The notes beneath the pieces were generated by a model that worked only from the letters and a program-made list of their open reading frames with translations, did no database searches and was not told where the DNA came from. 64,000 bases of DNA. It comes from an uncultured Clostridia bacterium. Lineage in GTDB: Bacteria > Bacillota > Clostridia > UBA1381. This document shows positions 9,953 through 19,410 of the stretch, one piece after another. The stretch lies in assembly GCA_947626135.1 (NCBI GenBank), contig CANQQZ010000001.1:106132-170131 (forward strand), in the 5' to 3' direction. Every line of letters starts with the position of its first letter. Position 1 is the stretch's first letter. The position numbers were made by a program, and so were the translations under genes.

Positions 9953-11137
9953 ATGAATTATTATGAAAGTCTGTCGGAGGAAGCGCAGAAGAAGGTGCGC
10001 GAGCTTACGGGGTTTGACGGCTCCGAGCTCCCGAAGCCCGTGCGGCGGGATATGTCGCATGACAGGGCGAATTTATGGCGTCCGGCGTATGTGAGGGATG
10101 TGGAGAAGATAATGCACAGCCCGTATTATAATCGGTATACCGATAAGACACAGGTCTTTTCATTTTATAAAAACGACGACATTTCGCGGCGCGGTTTCCA
10201 TGTGCAGCTTGTATCGCGCATCGCGCGAAATATAGGCAGACTCCTGGGGCTTAATCTTGATTTGATAGAGGCGATAGCGCTCGGACACGATATAGGACAT
10301 ACGCCGTTCGGGCATGCGGGAGAGCGCTTTTTGAATGAATTGTATCACAATAATACCGGCAGGTATTTTAATCATAATGCTCACAGTGTCCGTGTGCTGG
10401 ACGGAATTTTCAATCTGAATCTGACATTGCAGACATTGGACGGTATTTTATGCCATAACGGAGAATTTGAGTGCAGAGAGTATCGTCCGGAGCCGCTTGA
10501 CGGATTCGGGGAATTTGATAAAAAGACGGAGGCGTGCTATACCGATCGGACAGCCGTGGAAAGGCTTGTGCCGTCCACGCTCGAGGGGTGCGTGGTACGC
10601 GTGTGCGATATGATAGCATACCTTGGCAAGGACCGGCAGGATGCGGTGAAAGCAAGGCTTATAGAGGATGAAAATGTGTTCGGTTCGTCTCCTATAGGCA
10701 GCTTTAACGCGGCTATAATTAACAACCTTATCGTTGATCTGGTGGAAAACAGCGTAGGAAAGGATTTTATAATGCTCGATAAGGTGCATTTTGACGCCGT
10801 AAAAAGCATAAAGCGTGAAAATTATGAAAAAATTTATTTTGACAACAGCATTTCCGACGGCTACGATAATATTATAAAGCCCATGTTTGCGCGCGTATAT
10901 AATTCGCTGCTGGATATGCTTAAAAGGGGCGACAGAAGCTCTGTTATTTATCGTCATCATATTGATTTTGTCAACAGCAGGCGCTCCTCCGATGACTATG
11001 AAAAAACCGAGCCCAATCAGATTGTGACCGACTATATGGCGAGTATGACCGACGATTATTTTATAGATTTGTATGAGTTTCTTTTCGGCGTGAAAAGCGG
11101 GATCGAGTACAAATCATATTTTGACGATATGCACTAA
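9953..11137 (+). CDS. dGTP triphosphohydrolase-like HD-domain protein
   Basis: QVFSFYKNDDISRRGFHVQLVSRIARNIGRLLGLN.DLIEAIALGHDIGHTPFGHAGE. Confidence 0.85.
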   Translation: MNYYESLSEEAQKKVRELTGFDGSELPKPVRRDMSHDRANLWRPAYVRDVEKIMHSPYYNRYTDKTQVFSFYKNDDISRRGFHVQLVSRIARNIGRLLGLNLDLIEAIALGHDIGHTPFGHAGERFLNELYHNNTGRYFNHNAHSVRVLDGIFNLNLTLQTLDGILCHNGEFECREYRPEPLDGFGEFDKKTEACYTDRTAVERLVPSTLEGCVVRVCDMIAYLGKDRQDAVKARLIEDENVFGSSPIGSFNAAIINNLIVDLVENSVGKDFIMLDKVHFDAVKSIKRENYEKIYFDNSISDGYDNIIKPMFARVYNSLLDMLKRGDRSSVIYRHHIDFVNSRRSSDDYEKTEPNQIVTDYMASMTDDYFIDLYEFLFGVKSGIEYKSYFDDMH

Positions 11138-11215
11138 AATATATAATATATCATATAAAAAATTAGATAAGTTGTTCAAAATTCAGAGTTTTTAAAAAAA
11201 AGATTGGTCAAACAC

Positions 11216-11331
11216 TTGAAAATTATGTTCCCCTCGTGTATAATAATACTAACATTGTTTGTGAGACAGTGTTGCATTCATATATAACAGAGCCGCCGCC
11301 TGATCATCGGCGGTTTTGTTATATGTGAATG
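11216..11331 (+). ncRNA. Candidate small RNA with own promoter, two hairpins and Rho-independent terminator
   Basis: TTGAAA(11216-11221)-N17-TATAAT(11239-11244); hairpin 11251-11273; terminator GCCGCCG...CGGCGGTTTTGTT; no ORF. Confidence 0.5.
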
Positions 11332-11403
11332 TCTGTATATTGTTATATTGTAAAAAAAATCCTTTTTATTACACTATATCTGCCAAAATCGCATCATGGT
11401 TCT

Positions 11404-11432
11404 TGACATTTTTTTGCTCGGATGATATACTG
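11404..11432 (+). promoter_or_regulatory. Sigma-70 promoter for the 11466 ORF
   Basis: TTGACA 11404-11409, 17-nt spacer, TATACT 11427-11432. Confidence 0.7.
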
Positions 11433-11465
11433 TAGAAAATATAAATCCGAAGGGTGTGTTTTGGC

Positions 11466-11750
11466 ATGGATTTTGACAAAATAAAGGAAGCTGTTGAAAA
11501 GCTTGCGAAGGATGATTCGTTTCAGAAGGATTTGAAACAGAATCCGATCAAGGCAATCGAAAAGGAGCTCGGCGTTAATTTGCCCGATGAGCAGGTAAAA
11601 GAGGTCGTAAGTTATTTAAAGGATAAATTTGACGACGATTTCTTTGACGGACTCAAGGATAAGGCCGGGGATATTATCGAGCAGGTTGAAAAGAGCGGTG
11701 TCGCGGACAGCGTAATTGATAAGGTAAAGGGATTCTTCCACAAAGAATAA
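11466..11750 (+). CDS. Small helical protein, NHLP/Nif11-leader-like N-terminal half
   Basis: DDSFQKDLKQNPIKAIEKELGVNLPDEQVKEVV pattern; dedicated promoter and downstream terminator. Confidence 0.6.
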   Translation: MDFDKIKEAVEKLAKDDSFQKDLKQNPIKAIEKELGVNLPDEQVKEVVSYLKDKFDDDFFDGLKDKAGDIIEQVEKSGVADSVIDKVKGFFHKE

Positions 11751-11760
11751 TCCATACAAA

Positions 11761-11790
11761 AACAGGGCTTTGCAAAAAGCCCTGTTTTTG
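11761..11790 (+). terminator. Intrinsic terminator
   Basis: AACAGGGCTTTgcaaAAAGCCCTGTTTTTG. Confidence 0.8.
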
Positions 11791-11803
11791 TATATTGATA
11801 GTT

Positions 11804-12793
11804 TTATTGAGCGAGGATATCGTCGATTTCCTTCAGTTCGGCGTCGGAAAAATCCTGATTTTCAAGCGACGCGACATTTTCAATAATCTGCTTCGGCTTT
11901 GACGCGCCGATTAAAACAGACGTAAGGCGCCCTCCGCGCAGATTCCACACGACCGCCATCTGAGCCAATGACTGACCGCGGTTTTCGGCGATTTTGTTTA
12001 ACCTTACTACCTTTTCGATTACCTCCGGCGTTATTCTGTCGGATGTGAGGAATTTAGAGCCGCTTGCCGCGCGCGAATCGGCGGGGATGCCGTGTATGTA
12101 TTTGTTTGTCAGCAAGCCCTGCGCGAGCGGACAGAATGAAATTGAGCCGATGCCCTCGCGCTCAAGCACCTGCTGCAAGCCGTTTTCGATTGTGCGTTCA
12201 AACATGTTATAGCGCGGCTGATGGATCACAAGAGGAGTACCCAGCGATTTCATGATATCCGACAGCTTTTTTGTGTCCTCAGGACTGTAGTTTGAAATAC
12301 CGACATACAACGCTTTTCCCGAACGCACTGCGTAATCAAGCGCCGACGCCGTTTCCTCGAGAGGCGTTTCTTTATCGGGACGATGATGATAGAATATATC
12401 AACATAATCTACGCCGAGCCGTTTTAAGCTCTGGTCGAGACTTGCGAGCAGATATTTGCGCGAGCCGTGGTCGCCGTAAGGTCCGGGCCACATGCCGTAA
12501 CCCGCCTTTGTGGATATAATTATCTCGTCGCGGTAGGGGGCAAGCTCATTTTTAAGCATTTTTCCGAAATTTTCCTCCGCGCTGCCCGGTTCGGGTCCGT
12601 AATTGTTCGCGAGATCAAAATGCGTAATTCCCAAATCAAATGCGGTCGTCACCATGTCAACCATATTGTCATAATTGTCATACGAGCCGAAATTGTGCCA
12701 CATGCCAAGGGAGAAGGCACTTAAAAGCAACCCGCTTTTTCCGCAGCGGTTGTATTTCATTTTGTCATATCTCTTTTCGTTTGCTGTATACAT
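11804..12793 (-). CDS. Aldo/keto reductase (YghZ-like)
   Basis: MKYNRCGKSGLLLSAFSLGMWHNFG, LANNYGPEPGSAEENFG, YVDIFYHHRPD. Confidence 0.9.
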   Translation of the reverse strand: MYTANEKRYDKMKYNRCGKSGLLLSAFSLGMWHNFGSYDNYDNMVDMVTTAFDLGITHFDLANNYGPEPGSAEENFGKMLKNELAPYRDEIIISTKAGYGMWPGPYGDHGSRKYLLASLDQSLKRLGVDYVDIFYHHRPDKETPLEETASALDYAVRSGKALYVGISNYSPEDTKKLSDIMKSLGTPLVIHQPRYNMFERTIENGLQQVLEREGIGSISFCPLAQGLLTNKYIHGIPADSRAASGSKFLTSDRITPEVIEKVVRLNKIAENRGQSLAQMAVVWNLRGGRLTSVLIGASKPKQIIENVASLENQDFSDAELKEIDDILAQ

Positions 12794-12930
12794 AAATTTA
12801 CCTCCGTTTTTTTGCTTATATTATACCATATTTGTTTTGATTTGTAAATCATTATCAGTAAATATTGACAAAAATTTTGATTTATTGTATAATAGTATTA
12901 AATAAATTATATAAAAGAGAGGTATTTCAC

Positions 12931-14418
12931 ATGGCAAAGACGTATAAATTTTTGGCGTTTGATTTCGGTGCTTCATCGGGACGAGCAATGCTGGCGACAT
13001 ATGACGGCGAAAAAATAACGCTGGAGGAAAAGCACCGTTTTTCAAATGACCCCGTAAACATCAACGGAAATTTACATTGGGATATCCTGCGTCTGTTTTT
13101 TGAAATCAAGCAGGGTATTTTAAAATGCGTTAATTCCGGCGACCGCGACATCGACTGCATCGGTATTGACACATGGGCGGTGGATTACGGATTGCTTGAC
13201 AAGGACGATAAGCTTCTCGGAAATCCGTATCATTATCGTGATACGCGAACCGAAGGAATGTATGACGAGGCATTTAAAATTGTTCCGAAGGAGGACATAT
13301 ATAAGGAGACGGGTATCGCGTTTAACTGGTTTAATACTATTTTCCAGCTTTTATCCGCGCGCCTGTCGGACGATGTAACGCTTAAGGAAGCGAAAACACT
13401 CCTTATGATACCGGATTTATTTAACTTCTTCCTTACGGGCGTAAAGACGACGGAGTACACCAACGCGTCCACGACTCAGCTTTATAATTCCGAGAAATAC
13501 GAATGGTCGTATGATCTGATGGACAGGATGGGCATACCGAAGGATATTTTCACCGATGTTGTAATGCCGGGTACGATCGTGGGAAGGGTTAAGCCGGAGC
13601 TCGCGGAGGAGCTTGGAATAGAGCAGGTGCCGGTGGTCGCCGTGGCGTCGCATGACACAGGCTCGGCGGTTGTATCCGTGCCAGTGCCGAATCAGGACGA
13701 TTTTATTTACATATCCTCCGGCACATGGTCGCTTATGGGCGTGGAGCTTCCCAAGCCAAATATCACCGAGGGCGCGCTTAAATATAACTTCACAAACGAG
13801 GGCGGCGCGAATAAGACAATCAGATTTTTGAAAAATATTATGGGTCTGTGGCTTATACAGGAATCACGCAGACAGTGGATACGCGAGGGGGAGGAGCTGT
13901 CGTTTGACGAGCTTGAACGCCAGGCAAATGCGGCTGAGCCGTTCGCGTCGCTGATCGACCCGGATTATCCGGCGTTTCAGACGCCGGGCAATATGCCGCA
14001 GCGCATTAAGGATTATTGTGCGAAAACGGGGCAGAAGGTGCCTGAAACAAAAGGAGACGTCATACGCTGCATAGCGCAGAGCTTAGGCTTTAAATACCGC
14101 GCGACGGTTGAGGGTATGGAAGAGGTTACAGGCAACAGGTACAACGTAGTAAATATCGTCGGCGGCGGCATAAAGGACAAAATGATATGTCAGTTTACTG
14201 CCAACGCCACAAAACGCCGCGTAAGCACGGGACCGGTTGAGGCGACGAGTATAGGAAACGTAATTGTGCAGGCTATGGCAATGGGCGCGATCAAGGATTT
14301 GAACGAGGGCAGACAGGTCGTTAAAAATTCGTTTGATATAAAGGTTTACGAGCCGCAGGACAGCGATGAATGGGATGCGGCTTATGAGAGATGGCAGGAA
14401 ATTATAAAGAAGGCGTGA
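12931..14418 (+). CDS. rhaB: Rhamnulokinase
   Basis: FGASSGRAMLATYDG, GIDTWAVDYGLLD, ASHDTGSAVVSVP, VNIVGGGIKD. Confidence 0.93.
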   Translation: MAKTYKFLAFDFGASSGRAMLATYDGEKITLEEKHRFSNDPVNINGNLHWDILRLFFEIKQGILKCVNSGDRDIDCIGIDTWAVDYGLLDKDDKLLGNPYHYRDTRTEGMYDEAFKIVPKEDIYKETGIAFNWFNTIFQLLSARLSDDVTLKEAKTLLMIPDLFNFFLTGVKTTEYTNASTTQLYNSEKYEWSYDLMDRMGIPKDIFTDVVMPGTIVGRVKPELAEELGIEQVPVVAVASHDTGSAVVSVPVPNQDDFIYISSGTWSLMGVELPKPNITEGALKYNFTNEGGANKTIRFLKNIMGLWLIQESRRQWIREGEELSFDELERQANAAEPFASLIDPDYPAFQTPGNMPQRIKDYCAKTGQKVPETKGDVIRCIAQSLGFKYRATVEGMEEVTGNRYNVVNIVGGGIKDKMICQFTANATKRRVSTGPVEATSIGNVIVQAMAMGAIKDLNEGRQVVKNSFDIKVYEPQDSDEWDAAYERWQEIIKKA

Positions 14419-14497
14419 CAGTCTTTAACACATAACGGATATTGCATAAATCCGGTCGCTTCATGAAAAACAGTATTATTAAAAGGAATGGGATAGC

Positions 14498-16288
14498 ATG
14501 ATGAAAAAAATTATCGCAGCCGTATCCGCCGCAGCGATGTGCATGACGGCAGCTGTTCCCGCGCTTGCGGCGGATAAGCCGGAGGCGGGGCAGAGTACGA
14601 AAGCAGACGGCGAGGAAACGGTCGTCGATTACAGAATATACTACGATGCGGAATCGGGTTTCCGCAAAAACAAAAAAGAAGGCGAGCCGCTGACAGCCGA
14701 TGAGATCCCGGAGGGACTGAGCGCGGAGGGCGATACGATTACCCTTAACAATGTATCGTTTGCCACGACGCAATCTGTCGCGTTCTCTGCGGAGGGAGAT
14801 ATAACGCTGAATATCCCCGAAAACAGCCGCACGGTTATATCGGTAAACAACTCCGATCCCGTAGCTTCCGAAGACCCCGAAGAGTCAAATGTCGTTGGAG
14901 TTCAGCTTGTCGGAAACAGCGTTATTCAGGCGGACGGCGAGCTGAGCGTTACAGCTCAGGGACCCGGCAGGACATTCGGCATGACGTCGTATGGCAATTT
15001 AACAATCAAAGGCAAGGGCGATGTAACCGTGACGGAAGCCCTGGGCGCTGACGGTTCTTGGGCGCTTATGTCGACCGATGATCTCACAATTGAGGATTCG
15101 GTGCACGTAAACGCGTATGCGTACTCGCTCAATGAAGGCATAGATTACGATATTATCAGCATTATGTCCCGCCGGCTTAATGTAAAGGACGATGCTGTGC
15201 TCGACACCTCGGGCGGATCAAATGCAATCGGTATAGGAATATGGGACGGCTATGACATTGTAACCGAGGACAGCGCGTCGATTATCGCTTACGGCGGGAT
15301 AAATTTGTTCGGCAACGAGGAAAAAAAGCCCGGCGCCATCCATGCCTCGGGTAACAGCACGATAAATGTGAAATGCGAACATAACGGAGACGGCGACAGC
15401 TCATTGGATTGGGGAATCATCGGTGCGCCTTATGGCGGAAGCGACGCTCCGGCGGATGAAATCGCGCTTGTTTATGTTACGGACAACGCGCGCGTATCGG
15501 TGTATACGGCTGCCGAAAACGGCGGCGCGGTTGGTAAGGTAAAGGCTGCCGAAGGCGTAAAGGTTACGGGCGGCAAAACCGAAGGCGATAAGGGTGCGCT
15601 CGAATACAACGGAGACACATATGTGCTTCCCGGTACGGAGGACAATGCACGATATGTTCTGTTTGAGCCGACCGGCTCCGGGTCTTGCGGCGGAACAGCT
15701 GACCCGACAATGCACCCGGCCGGCTTCGCGTATGAAGGAAAAGTGTGGTTTAAGGATGTGCCGTCCGACGCGTGGTACTATGACGCCGTAAAGCAGGTGT
15801 ACGAAAAAGGCTTGATGAACGGCATCGACCTTGCCGACAGCGAGTTCGCGCCGGATATGACGCTTACGCGGGGAATGCTGGCGGTCATTCTGGGTCGTAT
15901 GGACGGTGTGCAGTCAACAGACACGGCAACGGAATATACCGATGTTTCCCCGGACGCATATTACGCGCCGTATGTCGCGTGGGGTACGGAAAACGGCATA
16001 TTAAACGGAATGGGCGACGGAACGTTCCGTCCGAACGACCCCGTGACGCGCGAGCAGGCGGCAAAAATCATTAAAGCGTATTATGATTACAAGGGTGAAG
16101 GACCGACGGGTGCATGGGCGATACGCCTCGATTACAGCGACCTTGCGGATATTTCCGACTGGGCGGTCGAGGGCGTGATGTTCTGCACGATGCAGGGTAT
16201 CATGACCGGACGCGAAAACGGCACATTCGACCCGAAGGCAAATATCACCCGCGCCGAATGCGCGGCGGTAATAGTACGCATAAAATAA
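14498..16288 (+). CDS. Secreted protein with C-terminal S-layer homology (SLH) repeats
   Basis: Signal peptide; repeats FKDVPSDAWYYDAVKQVYEKGLMNG, YTDVSPDAYYAPYVAWGTENGILNGMGDGTFRPNDPVTREQAAKII, MTGRENGTFDPKANITRAECAAVIVR. Confidence 0.88.
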   Translation: MMKKIIAAVSAAAMCMTAAVPALAADKPEAGQSTKADGEETVVDYRIYYDAESGFRKNKKEGEPLTADEIPEGLSAEGDTITLNNVSFATTQSVAFSAEGDITLNIPENSRTVISVNNSDPVASEDPEESNVVGVQLVGNSVIQADGELSVTAQGPGRTFGMTSYGNLTIKGKGDVTVTEALGADGSWALMSTDDLTIEDSVHVNAYAYSLNEGIDYDIISIMSRRLNVKDDAVLDTSGGSNAIGIGIWDGYDIVTEDSASIIAYGGINLFGNEEKKPGAIHASGNSTINVKCEHNGDGDSSLDWGIIGAPYGGSDAPADEIALVYVTDNARVSVYTAAENGGAVGKVKAAEGVKVTGGKTEGDKGALEYNGDTYVLPGTEDNARYVLFEPTGSGSCGGTADPTMHPAGFAYEGKVWFKDVPSDAWYYDAVKQVYEKGLMNGIDLADSEFAPDMTLTRGMLAVILGRMDGVQSTDTATEYTDVSPDAYYAPYVAWGTENGILNGMGDGTFRPNDPVTREQAAKIIKAYYDYKGEGPTGAWAIRLDYSDLADISDWAVEGVMFCTMQGIMTGRENGTFDPKANITRAECAAVIVRIK

Positions 16289-16360
16289 CTGCTTTTAACA
16301 CGGACCGGCGAATCGTAAAATTTGACCGGATGCTATATTTAATTAAAGGGAGGAGATAGC

Positions 16361-19354
16361 ATGATGAAAATGAAAAAAATTATCGCGGCTGTATCCGCCG
16401 CGGCGATGTGCATAACGGCAGCTGTTCCCGCGCTTGCGGCGGACATGCCGGCGGTGGGTCAAAGCCTTGCGGCAGGCGGCAGCGCTGAGACGGCTGCCGA
16501 AACGCAAAAGCTTATAGATTCACGTCCGGACATACAGCGTCCTATGGAGAATATCGACCGCGGACTTGTCGCTGTTACGGTTGATAAAACCGTGTTTGTG
16601 TCGTGGCGCTGGCTCGGCACGGAAAGCGCGGACACAAAGTATAATCTGTACCGTGACGGACAGTTAGTGAATCCGGAGCCGATGAACGCAACGAATTACA
16701 CTGATATCAATCCCGGCAGGTCATATCAGGTAGCGCCTGTTGTAAACGGTCAGGAGGGAGAGAAGTGCGCGGCGGTAACGCCGTGGGCGGACGACTATAT
16801 TGATATTCCGATAGAGAAGCCCGAGCCGAATACTGTAAACGGAGAGGAATATACATATTCCGCGGGCGACGCTTCGGCGGCGGATCTGGACGGCGACGGA
16901 CAATATGAAATCGTTCTTAAATGGGATCCCTCCAATGCCAAGGACGCGGCGCAGGAGGGCTTTACGGGCGAGTGTATCCTTGACGCGTATGAAACGGACG
17001 GAACGCGTATGTGGCGTATTAATATGGGGCCGAATATCCGTTCCGGACAGCATGATACGCAGTTCATGGTATACGATTTCGATATGGACGGCAAGGCTGA
17101 AATGGCTTGCCGTACAGCAGACGGTACGATTGCCGGAGACGGCACTGTTATAGGCAATGAAAAAGCGAATTATGCGGTTGAAAATAACGGCAAGAACCTC
17201 ACCGGTCCGCTGTTCCTTACCGTGTTTGACGGCGAGGACGGCACGATTATCGACACTGTTGATTATGACCCGCAGATCACAGGCACCACAAAGGACGGCG
17301 TTGAATGGGATATAACCGCGTGGGGCGACAGCTACGGCAACCGTTCGGAGCGTTATCTGGCGGGTATAGGATATCTTGACGGCGAAAGACCAAGCATGGT
17401 ATTCTGCCGCGGTTATTATACAGGTTCGGAGGGAAATGTCGGCGGCAGAACCGTTATGGCGGCGTATGATTTGAAGGATAAAAAATTAGTACAGAAATGG
17501 CGCTTTGATACGATGGACTATAAGAATCAGTACATCGGACAGGGCAATCATTCGATGTCGCTTGCCGATGTTGATTATGACGGCTGCGATGAGATCATAT
17601 ACGGCTCTCTCGCGGTTGACAACGACGGCACGCCGATGTACTCGACCGGCTTAGGTCACGGTGATGCTCAGCATGTCGCGGATCTTGATCCGTCAAGACC
17701 GGGACTTGAGGTATATTCGTGCCATGAGGATAAGGGATCGGCTTACGGTTACGAAATGCGCGATGCGCGCACCGGCGAAATCCTCTACGGTATGAAAACC
17801 GAAACCGATAACGGACGCGGTGCGGCGGACGACATCGATCCGAATTATCCCGGCGCGGAGGGCTGGTCGGCTGCGGGAGTGCTCACCACATCAAAGGGCG
17901 AGGTTATTTCGACAAGCTACACTATGGCTGCGAACTTCTTTGCATGGTGGGACGGCGATCTCGGGCGCGAGGTTCAGGACGGCATTTATATAGGCAAATG
18001 GAACCACGATACCCAGAAAACCGATACGATATTTACAGCCGGAGGAACATACGCTGTAAACGGTACGAAGGCGAACCCGTCATTGACGGCTGATTTGCTC
18101 GGCGACTGGCGCGAGGAGGTAATATATCCGCTTAAGGACAGCAGCGCTCTTCGTCTGTTTACGACGACAACGCCCACGGGCTACAGAATACCGGCGCTTA
18201 TGCATGATATTCAGTACAGGAACCATGTCGCGCTGCAAAACGTATGCTATAATCAGCCGACGCACACGAGCTATTATTTAGGCTTTGATACGGAGACGAT
18301 TCCCGTGCCGCAGATCACGGTAAACGGTCAGAAAAATCCTGATCTGGCGAAGAAGTCATGGAATATTTCCGACTTGTACACAGGCGAAAACCTGACGCTC
18401 GTTGTCGGATGCCCGACAGCGCTTATTGAAGGTCAGCCCAAGCGTATCGATAACGATAATACGGCGGTAGTGCCGGAGATCGACGAAAACGACCGCACGC
18501 TTGTGCCCATACGCTTTATCGCGGAGGCATTCGGCGCCGAGGTCGAATGGATGCCCGAGACCCAATTTATCAGAATTACTATGCCAAACAACGATTTTGT
18601 GTCGATGACCGTAGGCAAAACGGAGTATGAAACAGGTTGTAAAGGTGGTCCGGTTACCTATACGGACGACCCTGCTCTGAGCGGCGGAACAAAAGATTCT
18701 TATGCGATTGAGGAATACAAGACTATGGATACAGCGCCGGTAATAAAGAATGACCGCACTCTTGTACCGCTTCGCGCAGTGGCGGAGGCGCTGGGCAAAA
18801 AGGTGTTCTGGAACGACGGGCTTATCGTGATTTCCGATACAGAGCAGCAGATGTCAGAAGCTTCCGCGGCTCAAATAAAGGCGGACGTAAAGTCTGCACC
18901 TGTGCCGGATAAGGTTGAGATTGTTGCGATAAACGGTACGGGCAAGAAATATTACGATAACCAGCTCGACGTTTATGGCGTTACAGCTACCGATAACGAC
19001 GGCAATCTTGAGCAGGGCGCGGTCGATCTTGACATAAACACACGCTGGTCGGCAAACGGTCCGAACATGCTGACGGTTGATTTGGGTTCCGAGCAGACGG
19101 TAACGGGTGTGTCAATAGCGATGTGGAAGGGCAGCGAGAGAACATATCCGTTCCTTATCGAATATTCGGCGGACGGCGAAACGTGGTCCGAGGCTCTGCC
19201 GAAAACGCAGAACAGCGGCGAAACGGAGGAATTTGAAAAGTATATGTTCCCGTCTCCGGTTAAAGCGAGATACATTCGTTACAACGGCGACGGCGATACG
19301 GTTGAGGGCAAAAACTACTGCCATATTTCCGAAATAGCGGTATTGGGCGAATAA
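16361..19354 (+). CDS. Rhamnogalacturonan lyase (PL11-like) with copper-amine-oxidase-N-like (stalk) and F5/8-type discoidin domains
   Basis: RPMENIDRGLVAVTVDKTVFVSWRWLGTE, GDWREEVIYP, HTSYYLGF; NDRTLVPLRAVAEALG; C-terminal RWSANGPNMLTVDLGSEQTVTGVSI. Confidence 0.9.
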   Translation: MMKMKKIIAAVSAAAMCITAAVPALAADMPAVGQSLAAGGSAETAAETQKLIDSRPDIQRPMENIDRGLVAVTVDKTVFVSWRWLGTESADTKYNLYRDGQLVNPEPMNATNYTDINPGRSYQVAPVVNGQEGEKCAAVTPWADDYIDIPIEKPEPNTVNGEEYTYSAGDASAADLDGDGQYEIVLKWDPSNAKDAAQEGFTGECILDAYETDGTRMWRINMGPNIRSGQHDTQFMVYDFDMDGKAEMACRTADGTIAGDGTVIGNEKANYAVENNGKNLTGPLFLTVFDGEDGTIIDTVDYDPQITGTTKDGVEWDITAWGDSYGNRSERYLAGIGYLDGERPSMVFCRGYYTGSEGNVGGRTVMAAYDLKDKKLVQKWRFDTMDYKNQYIGQGNHSMSLADVDYDGCDEIIYGSLAVDNDGTPMYSTGLGHGDAQHVADLDPSRPGLEVYSCHEDKGSAYGYEMRDARTGEILYGMKTETDNGRGAADDIDPNYPGAEGWSAAGVLTTSKGEVISTSYTMAANFFAWWDGDLGREVQDGIYIGKWNHDTQKTDTIFTAGGTYAVNGTKANPSLTADLLGDWREEVIYPLKDSSALRLFTTTTPTGYRIPALMHDIQYRNHVALQNVCYNQPTHTSYYLGFDTETIPVPQITVNGQKNPDLAKKSWNISDLYTGENLTLVVGCPTALIEGQPKRIDNDNTAVVPEIDENDRTLVPIRFIAEAFGAEVEWMPETQFIRITMPNNDFVSMTVGKTEYETGCKGGPVTYTDDPALSGGTKDSYAIEEYKTMDTAPVIKNDRTLVPLRAVAEALGKKVFWNDGLIVISDTEQQMSEASAAQIKADVKSAPVPDKVEIVAINGTGKKYYDNQLDVYGVTATDNDGNLEQGAVDLDINTRWSANGPNMLTVDLGSEQTVTGVSIAMWKGSERTYPFLIEYSADGETWSEALPKTQNSGETEEFEKYMFPSPVKARYIRYNGDGDTVEGKNYCHISEIAVLGE

Positions 19355-19365
19355 TGAAAATATAC

Positions 19366-19395
19366 ACAAAAAAGGGGCATCCGCCCCTTTTTTGT
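19366..19395. terminator. Bidirectional terminator between convergent genes
   Basis: ACAAAAAAGGGGcatccgCCCCTTTTTTGT. Confidence 0.8.
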
Positions 19396-19410
19396 GTTAT
19401 GCCTGTTCGG

